In this document: piece by piece, positions 50,801 through 63,400 of the stretch | Position numbering within the stretch: the stretch's first letter is position 1 | Layout: each line of letters opens with the position of its first letter | Assembly: GCA_013396635.1 (NCBI GenBank) | Contig: WBMW01005542.1 | Coordinates: 3,799,601 to 3,863,600 of the forward strand | Source of the DNA: Penelope pileata | Lineage: Eukaryota > Chordata > Aves > Galliformes > Cracidae | DNA length: 64,000 bases | Direction: 5' to 3' | Notes under the pieces: generated by a model | Told to the model about the DNA's origin: nothing | Database searches by the model: none | What the model saw: only the letters and a program-made list of their open reading frames with translations | Translations under genes and position numbers: made by a program

Positions 50801-52994
50801 AGCAGCCATGGCCAGTGGCACAAGGAGCAGCATTTCAGTATGCAAGTGTGGAGGGGGAGGAATTATGCATTTTGTATTGAAGTTCTGCCTGGCGTCATGT
50901 CAAAAAGTTAATTTTAATGTGGTAAGAAGAACAAAGAACAATTTTAGAAAGGGTTTGATATTTTATTCATATTTAGATTAGGTCCAGAGTGATGTTGAGA
51001 ATGTTAATTGGTCTCTCTGAAGAACCGTTCTCACCAACAGAAAAAATCATCTCAAGCAATTGGGTCTTTTTTCTTCACTTTTCTTTTTCCTCTTTTAATC
51101 TTTTCTATGCAAAGTTAAAGAGAAACTGAAGAAAGCCAGGACAAATGGCAAGAAAACGAGCACAGGAACAGAAGAGACTTTAACAACAGTCATCTGATGA
51201 AGGGAATTGTGGACAGCAAGGACAACAGTCAAAGTAGGTCCTGTCTTTCTGTGTAGGAACAAGTTGGCTAGGGCCTCTCAGAACTGTTTATGATCTATTC
51301 TAATTGCTGTTATCATTACAGATCTCTAAAGAGAGAGGAAAGTGGCTGATGGGAGTTTATGGCAACTTTAGGGACAAAGTGGTGACTCTGCAGAAACTTT
51401 CCCTATTTAAAAACCACATTTGGTGGTTGTAAGAATCTTCTTTGTTTAAACAAGCGGTCCCGGTGATAAAAGCTTCCCAGCAGAACGCTCAAAATAACAG
51501 TTTGAGGTGACTATCGCTATAAAAGTCAACAAACTGCCGGCAGAGTTGTGTTTTTGGCAAAACTCACCCCCATGTTGATAGACACAGTGAACTTCCGCTG
51601 TAAAATTCATCCATGGCGCAGCTGGACATGATTCTTAAAATAAATAAAACAAAGTAGATTTGATGTAAAGCTCTGGCAAAACCAGCGGCACTGTGCTGAA
51701 GGCCTGTTTTTCAGTTCTGACAGGCTATCTCCTAGATTAATATCAGTTTTCCAATATTCAGTATTATTTCAGCTGGCTACGGTACTCTAGTTTCCTGGTG
51801 TTGTTCCATCTCTGTGACCGTTTTGTATCCCTTTTGACTTCTTTTTCCGCTGAGCTCTGTTGCTTTCTTAGCATTGCTACTAAACACGGCGCAGGAATAT
51901 GGCAGATATTCCTGGGGGCTGCTGGCTTCGCTGGGGCCTGGTGCCCAGCTCCATCCCAACATGCTGGCTTGACTTAGCCCTGGCAGCCTAAGGAAGAAGA
52001 GCAGCCATGTCATAACCTAATGTGAAATACATCCTTTTGTTGTGATAGCACACAATAAACCCACCCCACAAGTCAGGCGAGTAGCAATGCCATCTGCTGT
52101 ACCTTCTAATCATGAGGTGAAGAAATTACAGACAAGGAGAGAAAGAGACAGGCTGGTTAGGAAGCCTTCCTCCCAGGCCAGGGACTCGCTATGCCCCCTG
52201 CACCCCGCTGAAGGGGGCTGAGGAGGACATCTCTGCCCTGCTGAGGTGGCAGCAGCTCCCTGCTCAGCCCACCCTGCCATGCAGGGAATAGCAGTCTGGC
52301 CTAACAGGTCACCAAGAGGTGAACCCTTTTCCACCTGTGGCTGTGGGATGACTGCTGCTCTTCAGCTCCCCCACCGCATAAATTCCTCTTTGGTCAAGTC
52401 CGTTTGCTTGAGATGATGTTTCTGTGGTGCCCTCTGAGACTGAGCCTGGCTCCTGCTGCTGCCAGCCAAGGCCTGGCACATGGGTAACGTGGGGCCAGGC
52501 CTCGAGCTGGAGACACTTGCGAAAAGAATTGCATGTGGTGGGTGACTGGGCTTGATGGCTTCAGAAGCTCAGGCCAGCTGGGGATCCCTGTCCTGTCCTA
52601 TCCTTCTTATGCTGTAGTCAACACTATGGTTTCTGAAGAGACAGAGAATGGAGCACCGTTGCTATTGAGGCAGCAGTAAACTCCTTCGTGATCATCTTGG
52701 GCTGGGATGATCCACAGACCAGAATAAATTTGGGCTAAATCTGGTTCTGGCTTTTGCTGTCAGAGGAATGAGTTCAACTACATTTTTCCAGCTGAGCGGG
52801 ATACCATATCTGATGAGGGCTGTCTGTCTATGGATACTACCTAAACGCACAGTAAGGTGGAGTATAACATTCTGATTTAAGTTGAAAAAGTTGATGAGTC
52901 TTTGGTTTGCCATTTCAGGGAGCAAGCTGGCCCATGACTGTGTATCTCCATCAGAGAGCTATTACGGCACATACCAGTGAGGGGCTGGCTTCAG
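47858..52994. other. non-coding stretch with one GC-rich patch
   Basis: No supported gene. A GC-rich patch (about 49080-49330) carries overlapping frames on both strands and a Kozak-like ATG at 49226, but no splice context or family. AT-rich DNA with homeodomain-type TAATTA/ATTA cores lies at about 50460-50570. A TATA-like gctataaaag is at about 51513. A short CR1-terminus-like string (caatcatcaaggctgga) lies near 50218. TTTATT and AATAAA motifs are scattered. Confidence 0.35.
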
Positions 52995-53044
52995 GGCTAT
53001 GATTACTTTTGGCCCATATTATCTGTGCTTGCTTTGCAAATGAG
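52995..53044 (+). other. candidate 50-nt exon with strong donor
   Basis: Plus strand: acceptor gtgaggggctggcttcag| and near-ideal donor GCAAATGAG|gtgagtctg. Only one frame is open: GYDYFWPILSVLALQM, a hydrophobic stretch, phase 0 to 2. It is not phase-compatible with 47155-47327 directly. It could be chance. Confidence 0.16.
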
Positions 53045-55146
53045 GTGAGTCTGCTCGTAAGGTAAACACATAGCAAGCTTCAGGAAAAATTTTGGAAGCA
53101 ACAGTGCCTGTCAGAGAGACACTCCCATGTAGCTCAGTTTCATATCAAGGTGTCAATAGCTCTTTTATGGGCTGTTTGGGATGCATCTGATGTATATTAG
53201 TTCATCTTTTGCTAAAGTGACAGTGAGACTGGCCTGTTTAGAAGTCAGCTCATGTGCCATCTTTGGTGATCATCTGTACCACTCGCTTTGTCAAACTTTC
53301 ATAACCTGGAGAGGTTCAACTGCAGTTAGCTGCAGTGGTGTAAAACTAATTACTTTTGTATATTCCTGTGCTGTAAGCACTAGGCGCAGCTATTGTGCTG
53401 TAATATTAGATTAAACTGAGTACATTATTAGCTTTATCAATGATTCATTACAATCTTAATGCCAGCTGAAAGGACACAGAATACCCATTTACCGGTGTGC
53501 CTCTAGCGAACGCTGCAACGCACGCAGGTGGTTTTTTGGAAGTGCCTTTATGAAGGGATATAAAACGCTAGAAATTTCCTGAGTTGAGTACGTGTGTTTC
53601 AAGGAGATTATATCAGACATAGGAAAAAAAAATTGTATGCATTTAACTGCCGACTTAAGGCAAGGTGCTCAAGGTGTGACTCTGAACCATATGTACCATG
53701 CAGCCAGGATTAATACAAAAGCAGTGTGACAGCAAATGAACTGCAGCTTGAGAGCTAGAAAATTTCCCTGCATTGTAATACTGATTGACAGGTGTGCTCA
53801 GGTAATCCTGTGTGAAGGCTGCAGCAGCTGAATGCAGCTGCAAAATAAGGCTGAATGGGAAAAAAGGGACTCACAAAGTCTCTCAGAAGCCTGTGGCATG
53901 TGAGTGATTGCCTCCCCTCGGCCATCTCTTCCCTGTCTTCCCCAGCCTTTTGGAAGGAGCTTTCTCCCTCAGTACATCACTCCATCAGTTTCCTCCATGG
54001 AAATGTCATTCCTCTTCCACACATGCATTCACTACAGACCCGAGGGAAGGGTGGGCACTTTGAGTGCTGTTAATATAGAGAGAAATGCTAATACCAGCTA
54101 GGGTAAAGAGAACGGGAAATTTTCTTTTCTCTTTCAGCTCAGGATCAGAAGGGGTATTTCAGAGGGCAGATTTCAACTGGTGAGGATACGACATACAGCT
54201 TGAAGGCTCCCCAGTCTCTTTGAGGCACTGGCGTGTGGTATGAACGCTTGTCAGCCACTGTATATTGATCCTTGTGGGCTTGAATCAGATCTTACTACAC
54301 CCCAGTTTGTCACTGGTATAACCCCTGATTTCAGTTAAATTATTCCTTATTTACACTGGTGATTATGAAGAAAGGCAGGTTTGCTAAGTACAGCAGACCA
54401 CATGAACCCAGTCTTTTTCTTCAAGGGAGGTTACAACATTAGTCACCACTGCAGGCATGTCGATTTGTCAGTCTGTACACAGTACAAGCACGCTTTCAAG
54501 AAAGCAAAAGAATGTCTGTGTGGGTTTGCTGGGAAGGTCAGCTCACTTGCAAAGCCTTGTGTTTATTTTTGGTAAGGCTGGTTAAAATAGGTAATTGTCT
54601 GTTTCAAAAATGGATCAATACAATCCCAGAAACAAACCACACAGGAGGTTAGAAGCAAGGGTTGCTGTGTATAAGACAAACAAGGAAATACATATGTCCC
54701 AGGAATAGCCCACAGCTGTTTACAGGGCACCTCTATTAGGGCTTGAAGGAAGGAAGTAATGCCATGTGTCTCAATACACATGCATAATAAATATTACTGG
54801 TAGTCCTTTGATGGTGCCTTATGGAGCTCAAAGTCCTGCTAAGGAAATAGACAGATATTCATTGCAACAATTACATAACTGGGGTCGTTGGAGCCCTGGC
54901 TGTGGTCCTCTGACCCAGGACCAGGGGAGTCAGTAAACCACAAGCAAGAAAAGTAGACTTCCTGCAATTAGTTTTCACTTTACTGGAGAGGAATCTGTAT
55001 TTCTACTGGAAAACATTTGGGGTTTAATGACTCGAAAAGAACTGAAAGCTAGTGACTACTGCTTTTGCCATTTGCAGATGAGAGTAAATTACTTCATATA
55101 AATGAGAAATCTGTATCATCAGGGTTAGATGTTGAGCCCAAACAAG
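53045..55146. other. non-coding stretch
   Basis: No gene supported. A TATA-like gatataaaacg lies near 53561. Frames on both strands around 53855-54101 and 54381-54781 look random. Confidence 0.4.
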
Positions 55147-55385
55147 CAGAATCACAGTGGCTGAGGCTGGCAGGAGCCATCAGGCCCAACCCCTGCTCCA
55201 GCAGGGCCACCCAGAGCAGGGTGCACAGGCCCATGCCCAGTTGGCATCTCAATGCCTCCAAGTATGGAGACTCCACAACCTTCCTGGAAAACCTATTCCA
55301 GTGCTTGGTCACCCTCACAGTAAAAAGTTGTTTCCTGATGTTAAGACTCGTATGTTGAGTCTCCATTTTCAAGTGATGCACACAG
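55147..55385 (-). repeat. CR1-like LINE 3' fragment
   Basis: The plus strand reads 'cagaatcacagtggctgaggctgg', 'cccaacccctgctccagcagggccacccagagcagg', 'ggagactccacaaccttcctgg' and 'gtaaaaagttgtttcctgatg', the reverse complement of a CR1 3' end. The minus strand keeps an ORF2 C-terminal remnant (HLKMETQHTSLNIRKQLF, TKHWNRFSRKVVESP). It shares its start motif 'ggctgaggctggcagga' with the fragment at 372-547, so the two may be one subfamily. Confidence 0.88.
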
Positions 55386-55401
55386 AAATCATTTTGGAAA
55401 C

Positions 55402-55415
55402 AAAAAAAAAAAAAA
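55402..55415. repeat. poly(A) run, 14 bases
   Basis: Homopolymer seen directly, on the 5' side of the minus-oriented CR1 fragment, so it is not that element's tail. Confidence 0.85.
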
Positions 55416-55793
55416 TCAGGCTTTGCTCTCTCTCATTCAAAATTAAATAAGTAAAATGGACAATTTATACAAAAGACAAACAAATAAAAGAAATTTTAAG
55501 ATAATGTCCCATCAAAATGCTTCTTCAAAACATTTTCAGTCAAACCTAATTAGAAGGGTGATTTCCTAGAAGCCTTCAGAAAATTTGCCCATCCCCTGCA
55601 CATATGTTTTTGCAATATCACTGCATTTCACCTTATGCGTGGAGCTTCTCCCTGAAGAAATCGGGAAGTCCTTGGCTTTGATATGCCTCTCACAGCTCAC
55701 CAGTGCTATGACGCCAGCAGGAAAACCAGCTGCTGTATGCCAGATAGGCAACAAGGCAGCTGGGGAAAGGCAGTGATTTGTTAGGTACTCAAA

Positions 55794-55862
55794 CATATAT
55801 CTATAAATATATATATAAAATTCTGTATATACTCTATGCATATATATTTATAAAATCTTGAG
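55794..55862. repeat. imperfect (TA)n / AT-rich low-complexity tract
   Basis: About 70 bases consisting mostly of TATA/ATATAT permutations ('atctataaatatatatataaaattctgtatatac...'). Confidence 0.8.
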
Positions 55863-56333
55863 TTTTTAAATCAATACATATGGTAGTGTAAATGCATTTG
55901 TTTTATGTATGTGTGCATATAGCCACACACAACCACATGCATTTGAGTTTATTGTATTTCTCCTTCATCCTCTTCCTTCTCCGTTAATCTCCTTGGATCA
56001 TAAGCTTGCTGGATCAGATGCTGTGTCTGTACTGCACTGCCTCGGTACATCTTGTCTTGAGGGGAAAATGAGAGTATTCCTCTACTGTAAATACTAGTTT
56101 ATAACCCATAATCTGTGTTCAAAGAACAGTAGGGCTGCAGGGTCAGGCAGCCAAAGATAGGAAGCGCCAGGATTAGGGAGCCCTGCACCACTCTAATTCA
56201 GTCTCCTTTGCATACTGATAACTACCTGATCCCGATATATTTTGCTTTTTCCAAAGTCATTGCCTCATTCACTGTATGAAATGTGCAGCAGTAACCTACT
56301 GAGCAACAAGAGTAGATTGGTTTTCCCGACCGT

Positions 56334-56384
56334 CATGTGAATTTACATTCACATGTCCCCTGCCTGTGACATGTGAATTTACAT
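56334..56384. repeat. 9-bp perfect hairpin with a duplicated arm
   Basis: CATGTGAAT (56334-56342), loop TTAC, ATTCACATG (56347-56355) form a perfect 9-bp stem. The 15-base string catgtgaatttacat (56334-56348) recurs exactly at 56370-56384. CATGTG is also an E-box core, present at both copies. Confidence 0.8.
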
Positions 56385-57098
56385 CCTACTTACTGCATGC
56401 TACTAAAAGCCCACTCTGGAGGAGAAATTGTTTTTTCCTCATTGCTTTATTATCAATGGTGCTCATCTCTGTTGCCTGGGAGTGCCTCATGAGTTTCTGT
56501 TCACAACATCCTCTCTTTGGTGGAGGGGATATCTATCGCTGACAGCAAACTGAGCTAGGTTGAGGTAAAGTAGATTTACTGATAAAACAGAGGTAAATGA
56601 AAGTGAAAAAATCAAAAACTTGGGGTGCATAGTTAGAGAGATCCTAATTTCTCACAGCATCCATCACCAAGCAGTACTTATAGCTTCAAAGCTCAGCTCC
56701 CAAAGACTTCAGTGTGGTGCTCAGCCCTTCTGAAAAAGGAGGCCAGGGAGCACCAAGGCAGACCTTAAGCTCCAGACTGTGAGCCCAAGCTGCTGTGCAG
56801 TGGGAATCCAAGCGCGTGCGTCTGTCGTTACGTCCAAGATGCCCAAGAGGCAGAAGATGATGTGGGTCCCATAGGTCCTGTGGTAAGAGCCCTTGATTCA
56901 GTGCTGCTCCAGCCCTGTACGTGTCACAGGATCCACAAATGGCATTTCAGAATGAATTAAATATGAAAATGAATAATGCACTTTGCGCAGCATTCCTGGG
57001 GACACCTAGCTGGAGACCGCATTTGATTTCACGCTCCTTTTAAATGTTTCATTTTCATTGCGTTGTAGGGTTTTAAAGCAAGAACACTGGGTTATGCC

Positions 57099-57176
57099 AT
57101 GGGAGAGAAGAGCGAGAAGAGGGAAGAGGTCTTGAGGCTTTGGCACCGCCAGCCCCTGTGGGGGGAGCAGGGAATG
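57099..57176 (+). other. candidate first coding exon, 26 codons (weak)
   Basis: An ATG in a good Kozak context (gccATGG) opens a frame MGEKSEKREEVLRLWHRQPL, then WGEQGM, up to a donor GGGAATG|gtgagc. The intron would begin in phase 0. The peptide start is highly charged. No promoter or following exon is identified and no family recognised; the minus strand is also open here (57006-57218). Confidence 0.12.
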
Positions 57177-57568
57177 GTGAGCTGAGGGGTGCTGGGCTGC
57201 GTCGTGAAGGCCGCCCACCTGGGCACCGTCACTGGGGTCAGGCTGGAGTCACCACACTGCGTCTCAAAGCCAGTCTCAGGCGTATTTCTGCGGGGCTGTC
57301 ACTTCCCATGCAGATTCTCAGGCCTTGCCCAGACTCTGACAGACTTGCATCTGTCTACGCTCACTCTAGGCTCCAAAACACTTCTTGTAAAATGGAACAA
57401 GTCGGGTAAATTTTTCTAAAAGAAGAGGTGGATTTCTTGAGCATGATTTGTTAGCACTGCAGAAGAAGTGTAGCTTGTAAGAAATTTCTCTCCTTTCAAG
57501 CTGTTATTTTTTTCCACGGGCTTTTCAGCTCTTCAGTCTGTCTCTGTGAAGAAGACTGAAGCTGTTTT
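57177..57568. other. non-coding stretch
   Basis: Nothing supported. Overlapping plus frames at 57140-57419 show no family. Confidence 0.45.
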
Positions 57569-57630
57569 TGAGGGATTGGGCTAGATGAACTTTAAAGATC
57601 CCTTCCAACCCAACCACTTTGATTCTATAA
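57569..57630 (+). repeat. short CR1 3' terminus
   Basis: 'gagggattgggctagatgaactttaaagatcccttccaaccc...gattctata' matches the last ~60 bases of a CR1 element in sense orientation. It is either severely 5'-truncated or an old remnant. Confidence 0.8.
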
Positions 57631-60363
57631 CTGCCCATCATCACCTCTTAAGCTTTTCCTGGATGCTGGGGAAATCAGGTTCCTGGGGTATGTGAAGGCT
57701 TTTCAGGGACACAGGGAAGCCCTGGGCACATGGTGGGCTCTGGGGAGCAGGTGCGTGGTGAGAACCCGGCTCTCATGTGTACAGAGGGGCCAAGCAGCTG
57801 GGCCACCAAGGGACTTGCCATTGATGTGTGGTGCTGGGGCACACAGGGATGGTTGGTGTATCCCCTTGTCCTATCCAAAAATACACACCGGGAATTCATA
57901 TGCTTTTTCTATGCTTACATAGAAACAGAGGACTTCATCTGATTTTTCCCTGGATCAGAACAGATGACCCTCACACTAGAATTATCTGACTCCACAGCTA
58001 CTGCAGTAAGTCATTGCGCACATTTTTTCTACCATGTCTGGAAAGGAATTGGAAATCTGTTTTCTGGGCTTCAGAAACAAGCCAGCAGCATGACATTCAG
58101 CCACCTGGTTCTCCACTTTGTGTGCATCATATCAGTGGCGTGGACCACTGTGAATTAATGGCTGTGCCCTTTTGTGTACTCTAGCTGGCTACAGCTGTTC
58201 GAGACACTCTTAAATATCCCAACAACTACAGCATTGTTTGCTGACACTTCCTACACGCTCTGCTTGGCACCTGCTTGCTTTGTTAGCACCCAGTGCTGTG
58301 TTTCACTTGGAGGCAGCCAGAGGCTTTGGTTAAGGACCTCTACAGGTGTTGCGGAAATAATCAGGGGCAATTCTAGCACCATCTAAAAGCCACCCTGTTT
58401 ATTCTTCTGCACACATGGGCTGCTTATCGTAACCACATGGAAAATTCCACACATGCAGTCGCCCCAGAATGTGGCTTTGTGACAGGGCAAGAAAAATGTT
58501 TTTATCGTCCGATTTACTTGCAGTAGGTGAAAGTATGTTTGTTCTAGGGTAGGAAGGGAGAAAGATAAAAGAGAGGTTTGAATTAAAATGGAGGTTTTGT
58601 TAGCATAAAAGATTAACCTACATATCTGCTGTTGGGGGCTGGAAACCTGCTCCCCTGCCATGGCCAGCTAGCCAGCATCAGTTTGCACTTCTTTGGGGTA
58701 AAGCTGTGTGTAAACTGCAGCAATGTGTTTTTGTGCCAGGGTCGTGTGTCAATGTGACTCTGCCGACAGCTTAAGTAGAAACACTGTGGGTGCAAAGCCT
58801 TTGCTTTTACCTCTGCTTATTCCTCAGCTCAGCCAAGGTGGAGGCACTGGCAAAGGTCCTGGGCTGCAGGAGTGCTGGGGAGGAGGAGAGTGGTGGTGCG
58901 GCTGGGAAGGGCCAATAAATAAGGCTGAGATTGCGGTGAAGTGGCCTGAAGCATCATGTGAGGCCACTGTCTCAAAAGAAGCTTAAGCAAGAAACGATGC
59001 GCCAAGAAAGGAAGAGCTCTTCCTTGTGCCACGCTTTCTTCGAGCCAATCTGTCCTTCACCCCTACTCACTCACCTCTGGGTCCTGCTGACAGGTGCTTT
59101 GGGGTGGCTGAAAAGGCATTGCAAAACCTGTCCTGCCCTTCATCTCATCTCTCTGATAGAGCACTGCAGTGCTCTGTGCCCAGCCTTTCCCCTTCTCCTC
59201 CATCTCAGCCTCCAACCTTTTCTTGTGCAAATGTATAGGGTTGGAAACTGTGATCTGAGTGACAGGAGCCATATGGCCATTCCTGGGTGACCTGGAGCAT
59301 GTACGCCACAGCAGCTGATGCTAACAAGGAATGGGAAAGCTGTGACCCTTGTAGTTGTCCTTGTAATCCTGCAAACGGTGTATGAGTGAGGATCTCCCCT
59401 CCCTGCTCTATCCCCCGTCTGCTGCACAACCACAGTGGTAAAGAACTCTCCAAGAACGCCTCCTGCCACTGCTCAGAGGCAGTTTGGCTGGATAGGCGTC
59501 CAGGCCAACAGTCAGTACAGCAGGGGATGCAATGCAACACATTAATGCAATGAAATCACAGGAATATCTGTCCTGAAACCATTCATATGATATAAAAGGG
59601 TGACTTTCCTGATGACATCCCAAGCCCTTCTGGATTGCCCTGTGTGTGAATAGCAAAGTTTCCTGCCCCAGCACACAGATCTGACTGCGGTGCATGCAAA
59701 TTTCGTCACTCTGACTTCTCCATTTTCACAACTGGTTTAGCAGTCTCCTCCTCATGACCTATCACATCGTTGTTATCTTCCTTATTAATCATATCTGACA
59801 TTCAATTGGCATGTTTTGACAACCTTATCAGCAAGATTTGTGTTCTCATTTGACCTCAGCCTGTAAGGGGGAGGAAGAGAGGGTGTCCTTGAACCAGCCC
59901 CAGCCCTGCTGATAAATTTTGAGCAGAAGAGACATCCTTCTTTCCAGCCTCTTGCCATATTCTGTAAGAAGTGATGGGGAAGCCTGTGATTAGCATCTGC
60001 CTAGTGCTGGGTGCCACAGGACTCCCTGCCGTCACCAGCTCGCCAGGCACTGCCAGAACACACGCAGAGCACTGGAGAGATAACTTTGCTTAAAATGATG
60101 TGTATCTGCCTGGGGTGCAGGGAGCACTGCGAGCAGGGGGCCAGAAGAGGTGACAGTGAAAAGGGAGTTTGTAGGTGTTGTAGAGTGGTCTGCTATCCTG
60201 GGTTTGTAAAGGGACTCACAGCAACACTGGATATTTATTTTGGTTTGCTTTCAAAATTGACAAAATGTGAAAGATCTAAAAAGATCAATGGAGAAAATCC
60301 CACGATGAAATTAAGAGCCTGCCAGTCCTCGTATTGATACCTCCTGGGTGGTAAATTCCTCAG
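57631..60363. other. non-coding stretch
   Basis: No gene supported. A minus-strand segment at about 59067-59099 has a good acceptor (gcaatgccttttcag|) and donor (CCCAGAG|gtgagtgag) with frame PPQSTCQQDPE, but it is tiny. A TATA box-like TATAAAAGGG lies at 59591-59600. Confidence 0.35.
59591..59600 (+). promoter_or_regulatory. TATA box-like TATAAAAGGG
   Basis: Near-consensus TATA box on the plus strand. No downstream initiator, first exon or gene is recognised, so it may be chance. Confidence 0.15.
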
Positions 60364-60472
60364 GACAGGAAATCCCTCTCTGTTCCATGCTTCATAAAGC
60401 AAAGTGTGCTTTTTTGGTGATAGATGCCTCCTTAGGGGAGCCAGGAAACCTGGTCTCAAAGCATTTCATCAG
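60364..60472 (+). other. candidate 109-nt coding exon
   Basis: Plus strand: acceptor ctcctgggtggtaaattcctcag| and near-ideal donor TTTCATCAG|gtaagg. One frame is open for 35 codons: QEIPLCSMLHKAKCAFL, VIDASLGEPGNLVSKHFI. It enters in phase 1 and leaves in phase 2, and fits in phase after 47155-47327. No family is recognised. The minus strand is also open over the same bases (60235-60459, ending with a stop overlapped by AATAAA), so strand is uncertain. Confidence 0.24.
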
Positions 60473-63400
60473 GTAAGGCTTCAACGCAGCTTCCACAACT
60501 GCTTTTCAGTTTCAGAAAAAATTCTGAGAAAGTCTCTCGGGACTTAGCTCATGAATTGCAGTTCTCATAGTGCAGATGGATCTTGGAATGATTCAGACTA
60601 AAATCCTGTCAGTAAGGTCTCTCCTCTGCTTGTGTTTCTGTTGTGGCTGCGGACACTAAGACTGTTCTGCCTATGGCACTCTTATAATTGCAGCTTGCTA
60701 TATAGAAAGCAATTATGGATGAGGCCTGAGTTGCCTGGCTTCATGGTTGTCTTCCTGAGTCTCGTTAATCACCTGTGGACAACTGGATGGATGGAATGTG
60801 CTAACAAACACGTTCATTGCTCCAGGCTTGTCCTCCTGCGTGCATCAGTCACACTGTGGAGCCAGGGCAAACCAGGCGAGCAGATAAAGGTCTCCATTGT
60901 GGGACCGTCTCCAGGCAGTGAACACCAAGGCACATCTGTACCTCACTCCTGCATGGGAGAACTTAGGGGAGGAGGGATGGAATATAAGGATCTTTCCTAT
61001 GCCCATCCTTTGGAAGGATGCCATGCCAGAGAGACCCTGGAAAGTTCATCTAAATCACCACGGAGGCACTGGAGAAGATGGATGACCAGACAGAATCATC
61101 CAGGTGCCCTGGCAGGGGGAAGCAGGCTGAGCTAGCCAAGGTGGGATGTAGCTTACAAGCACAGCCTGTGCACAGGATCTTCTCTGCTCTGGGGCACGCC
61201 ATTCTCTCCTATCTCAAGCCCAGTGGCAATCTGCCATGCTCACCTTGCGATCTCACACAGGGTGCCTGTAGAAAGCCGGTTATCCCTTACCTACTGGTAA
61301 GGAGGAGGAGGTTCCCATCATTTTTCCCTCCCTCCAATGACACATTTTCTAAACCACAGAGCTTCTTTGATCTAGACAATGTCAGCAGTCATGCTGTGCT
61401 GTGGGTTTTCTCTTCAAAACCCCTGGCAATCATGCACACTGGCCTCCCTGGTGGCCGTTGCTCAGAGGTCCTCCAGGTGGGTCTGGTGCTTTCTAACTGC
61501 TCTGGACCCTTTTCTTCCTGTGACCTGCATCCCCAGAAGTTTTGCTCATCCTTGAAGCTTTGCTGCCTTGGACTGCTGCAGCTTGTAGCATACTTGACTC
61601 TAAGGTTTCCATGAATACAGAGTCTTTACCTATCATGAGACTCATACCACTGCCTCCTTCCTCACGGTTTTCCTCTGCTGCTAGGCTGGCACACAGCTTT
61701 TGCAGCATGGCACTCCTGCTTCATGGCCCAGGTGGGTCTGACGCATTTAGATGGATCAATCCATGATTCATTGAAAAATTGCCTCTAACTTCGGGTTCAG
61801 GGCAGGAGAAAGGCAAGTTTCCTCTTGTATGCGGTGATCCAGCATGTGTCAGAGAAGCAATACTTGGAGGTCTGTTTACTTAAAAGGAGAATTTGGCTTC
61901 ATCTAACCTGGGTTTAGTCACATTGCTGACTGAAGGACTGCTGCTTTGGGTTTTGATTGCAGTTTTTGTAACAGATGGTTTATGGGACATCGTGCATTAG
62001 CTTCCTGCCTGCAAATGGATGTGGTCCTGGAATATCCTCTTGGTGAGAACCAAGAGCACCAGCAGAGGCCCGACCATTCTGCCTGAGAGCCTGCCTGGGA
62101 GGGTCATCCCACCATCCAGGGAGTTCTTTGGAGCAGCTGAGTAAAGACAGCACAAATAATCTGTTCCAGGCTGCCTGTAGGACAGTGTAGCAGGAGCCAA
62201 AGTGGGTCTCAGGCACAGAAAGCAGAGCTTTTCATCCGTTTGTCCTTGACCTCACTGGGAAGGAGCGAAAGGTTTCAGCTGCCTCCAGCTGCTCTGCAGG
62301 AGTGCAATTGGCGGTGTCTATCCATTTCCCCATCAGCTGGCACCCGCACCAAAGCCACTGCTAAGCTCACTACCTGACAGCAGTCCTGGTGGCAGGAGGT
62401 TGGCACAGGGCATGGTGTGCACCAGCACCTCCTTTATGGGCTCACCCGACTCCCCCACGACGACCAGAGATCTCCTAGCCAGGCAGCAGCTCCGTGCCTT
62501 GGTCAGGGGCCAAGAGACCTGCCTGGCCTCAACCTTCAGCATGGGCCATCAAGTGTCACTCAGAGGAGGCTGCTAACAAGGATGTGAGCTCGCTCTCCAA
62601 GAGCATTTCATTGCTAATCCTGCAGGTTTCTCCACCTGCGCTCTTCCACTCTTCTCCTGCCCTTTCCCTGTGTTGCAGCACTGTTTAGAGCCAAAGAGAG
62701 CAAGTTTTCCTTCTCCCATCCATAGGGTGCCTACTCACAGCTCAAAGTCTCTCCCCCTTCCCATTTTTTCTCCTGAATTTTAAGGTTTCCAGTGTCTCCA
62801 AGCTCAGCTGCTCTCCCACCTCCTCCCCTGCCCTGCTCTCCCAGTACAGGGCTGTGCTCTGCAACAAGTGGGAGCTCTGCAAAACGCTCGGTGTCCCATC
62901 AGGTGTAACATACTGCTGTCATTTCTGTAGCTCCGCTGCCAGTAATAAGGACGTCAATAATGCATGAGCTGGTGCTGGATGAGGATCAAATATGCACAGC
63001 TGTGAGTTATTAGGTGGTGCCTGCTTTGAGGTTGGTGAAAAGAGCCACTTTACAGCTACTTAGGATTTTGTATTTCTCTTCCCAGGCATCCTCATTTGAA
63101 TGTGCTCACGAGATAACATCTTAATTAGTCACAGCCCTTCCTTTCAGTTTCTGCTTCGCTCCGCTTTGTTGGTTGAACAGCTGGGGGCCGCCTGGGCAAA
63201 GCCAGTGGGAGGTGGGTGCTAATGGCCCTGGAGATTCTCACTGCAGGAGGGCAAGCGAAAAGGCTTCAGGTAGAAGGGGAGGACGTTTCCATTCTCTGTC
63301 TCTCCCCTCCCTCCGAAATACCTGCGTAGCGCGGCCTGAAGCACCCCCGCCCCGAGGCCTGCGGTGATCTCCGTCCTTTAACAGCCGAGAGGAGAGAGCT

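Larger units (their letters stand above)
55386..57098. other. non-coding AT-rich stretch
   Basis: No gene supported. It holds a poly(A) run directly right of the CR1 fragment (55402-55415), an imperfect AT/TATA-rich tract (55794-55862) and a hairpin with a duplicated arm (56334-56384). Confidence 0.4.

Noticed and set aside
60235..60459. Minus-strand terminal exon reading ending NFESKPK with AATAAA at the stop
   Set aside because: Same bases as the plus-strand exon candidate 60364-60472, which has better splice sites and suits the regional skew. Kept only as an alternative reading.
60632..61614. Two overlapping plus frames of 167 and 178 codons
   Set aside because: No splice-site pairing, no domain, Ser/Leu/Cys-heavy composition and different frames over shared bases.
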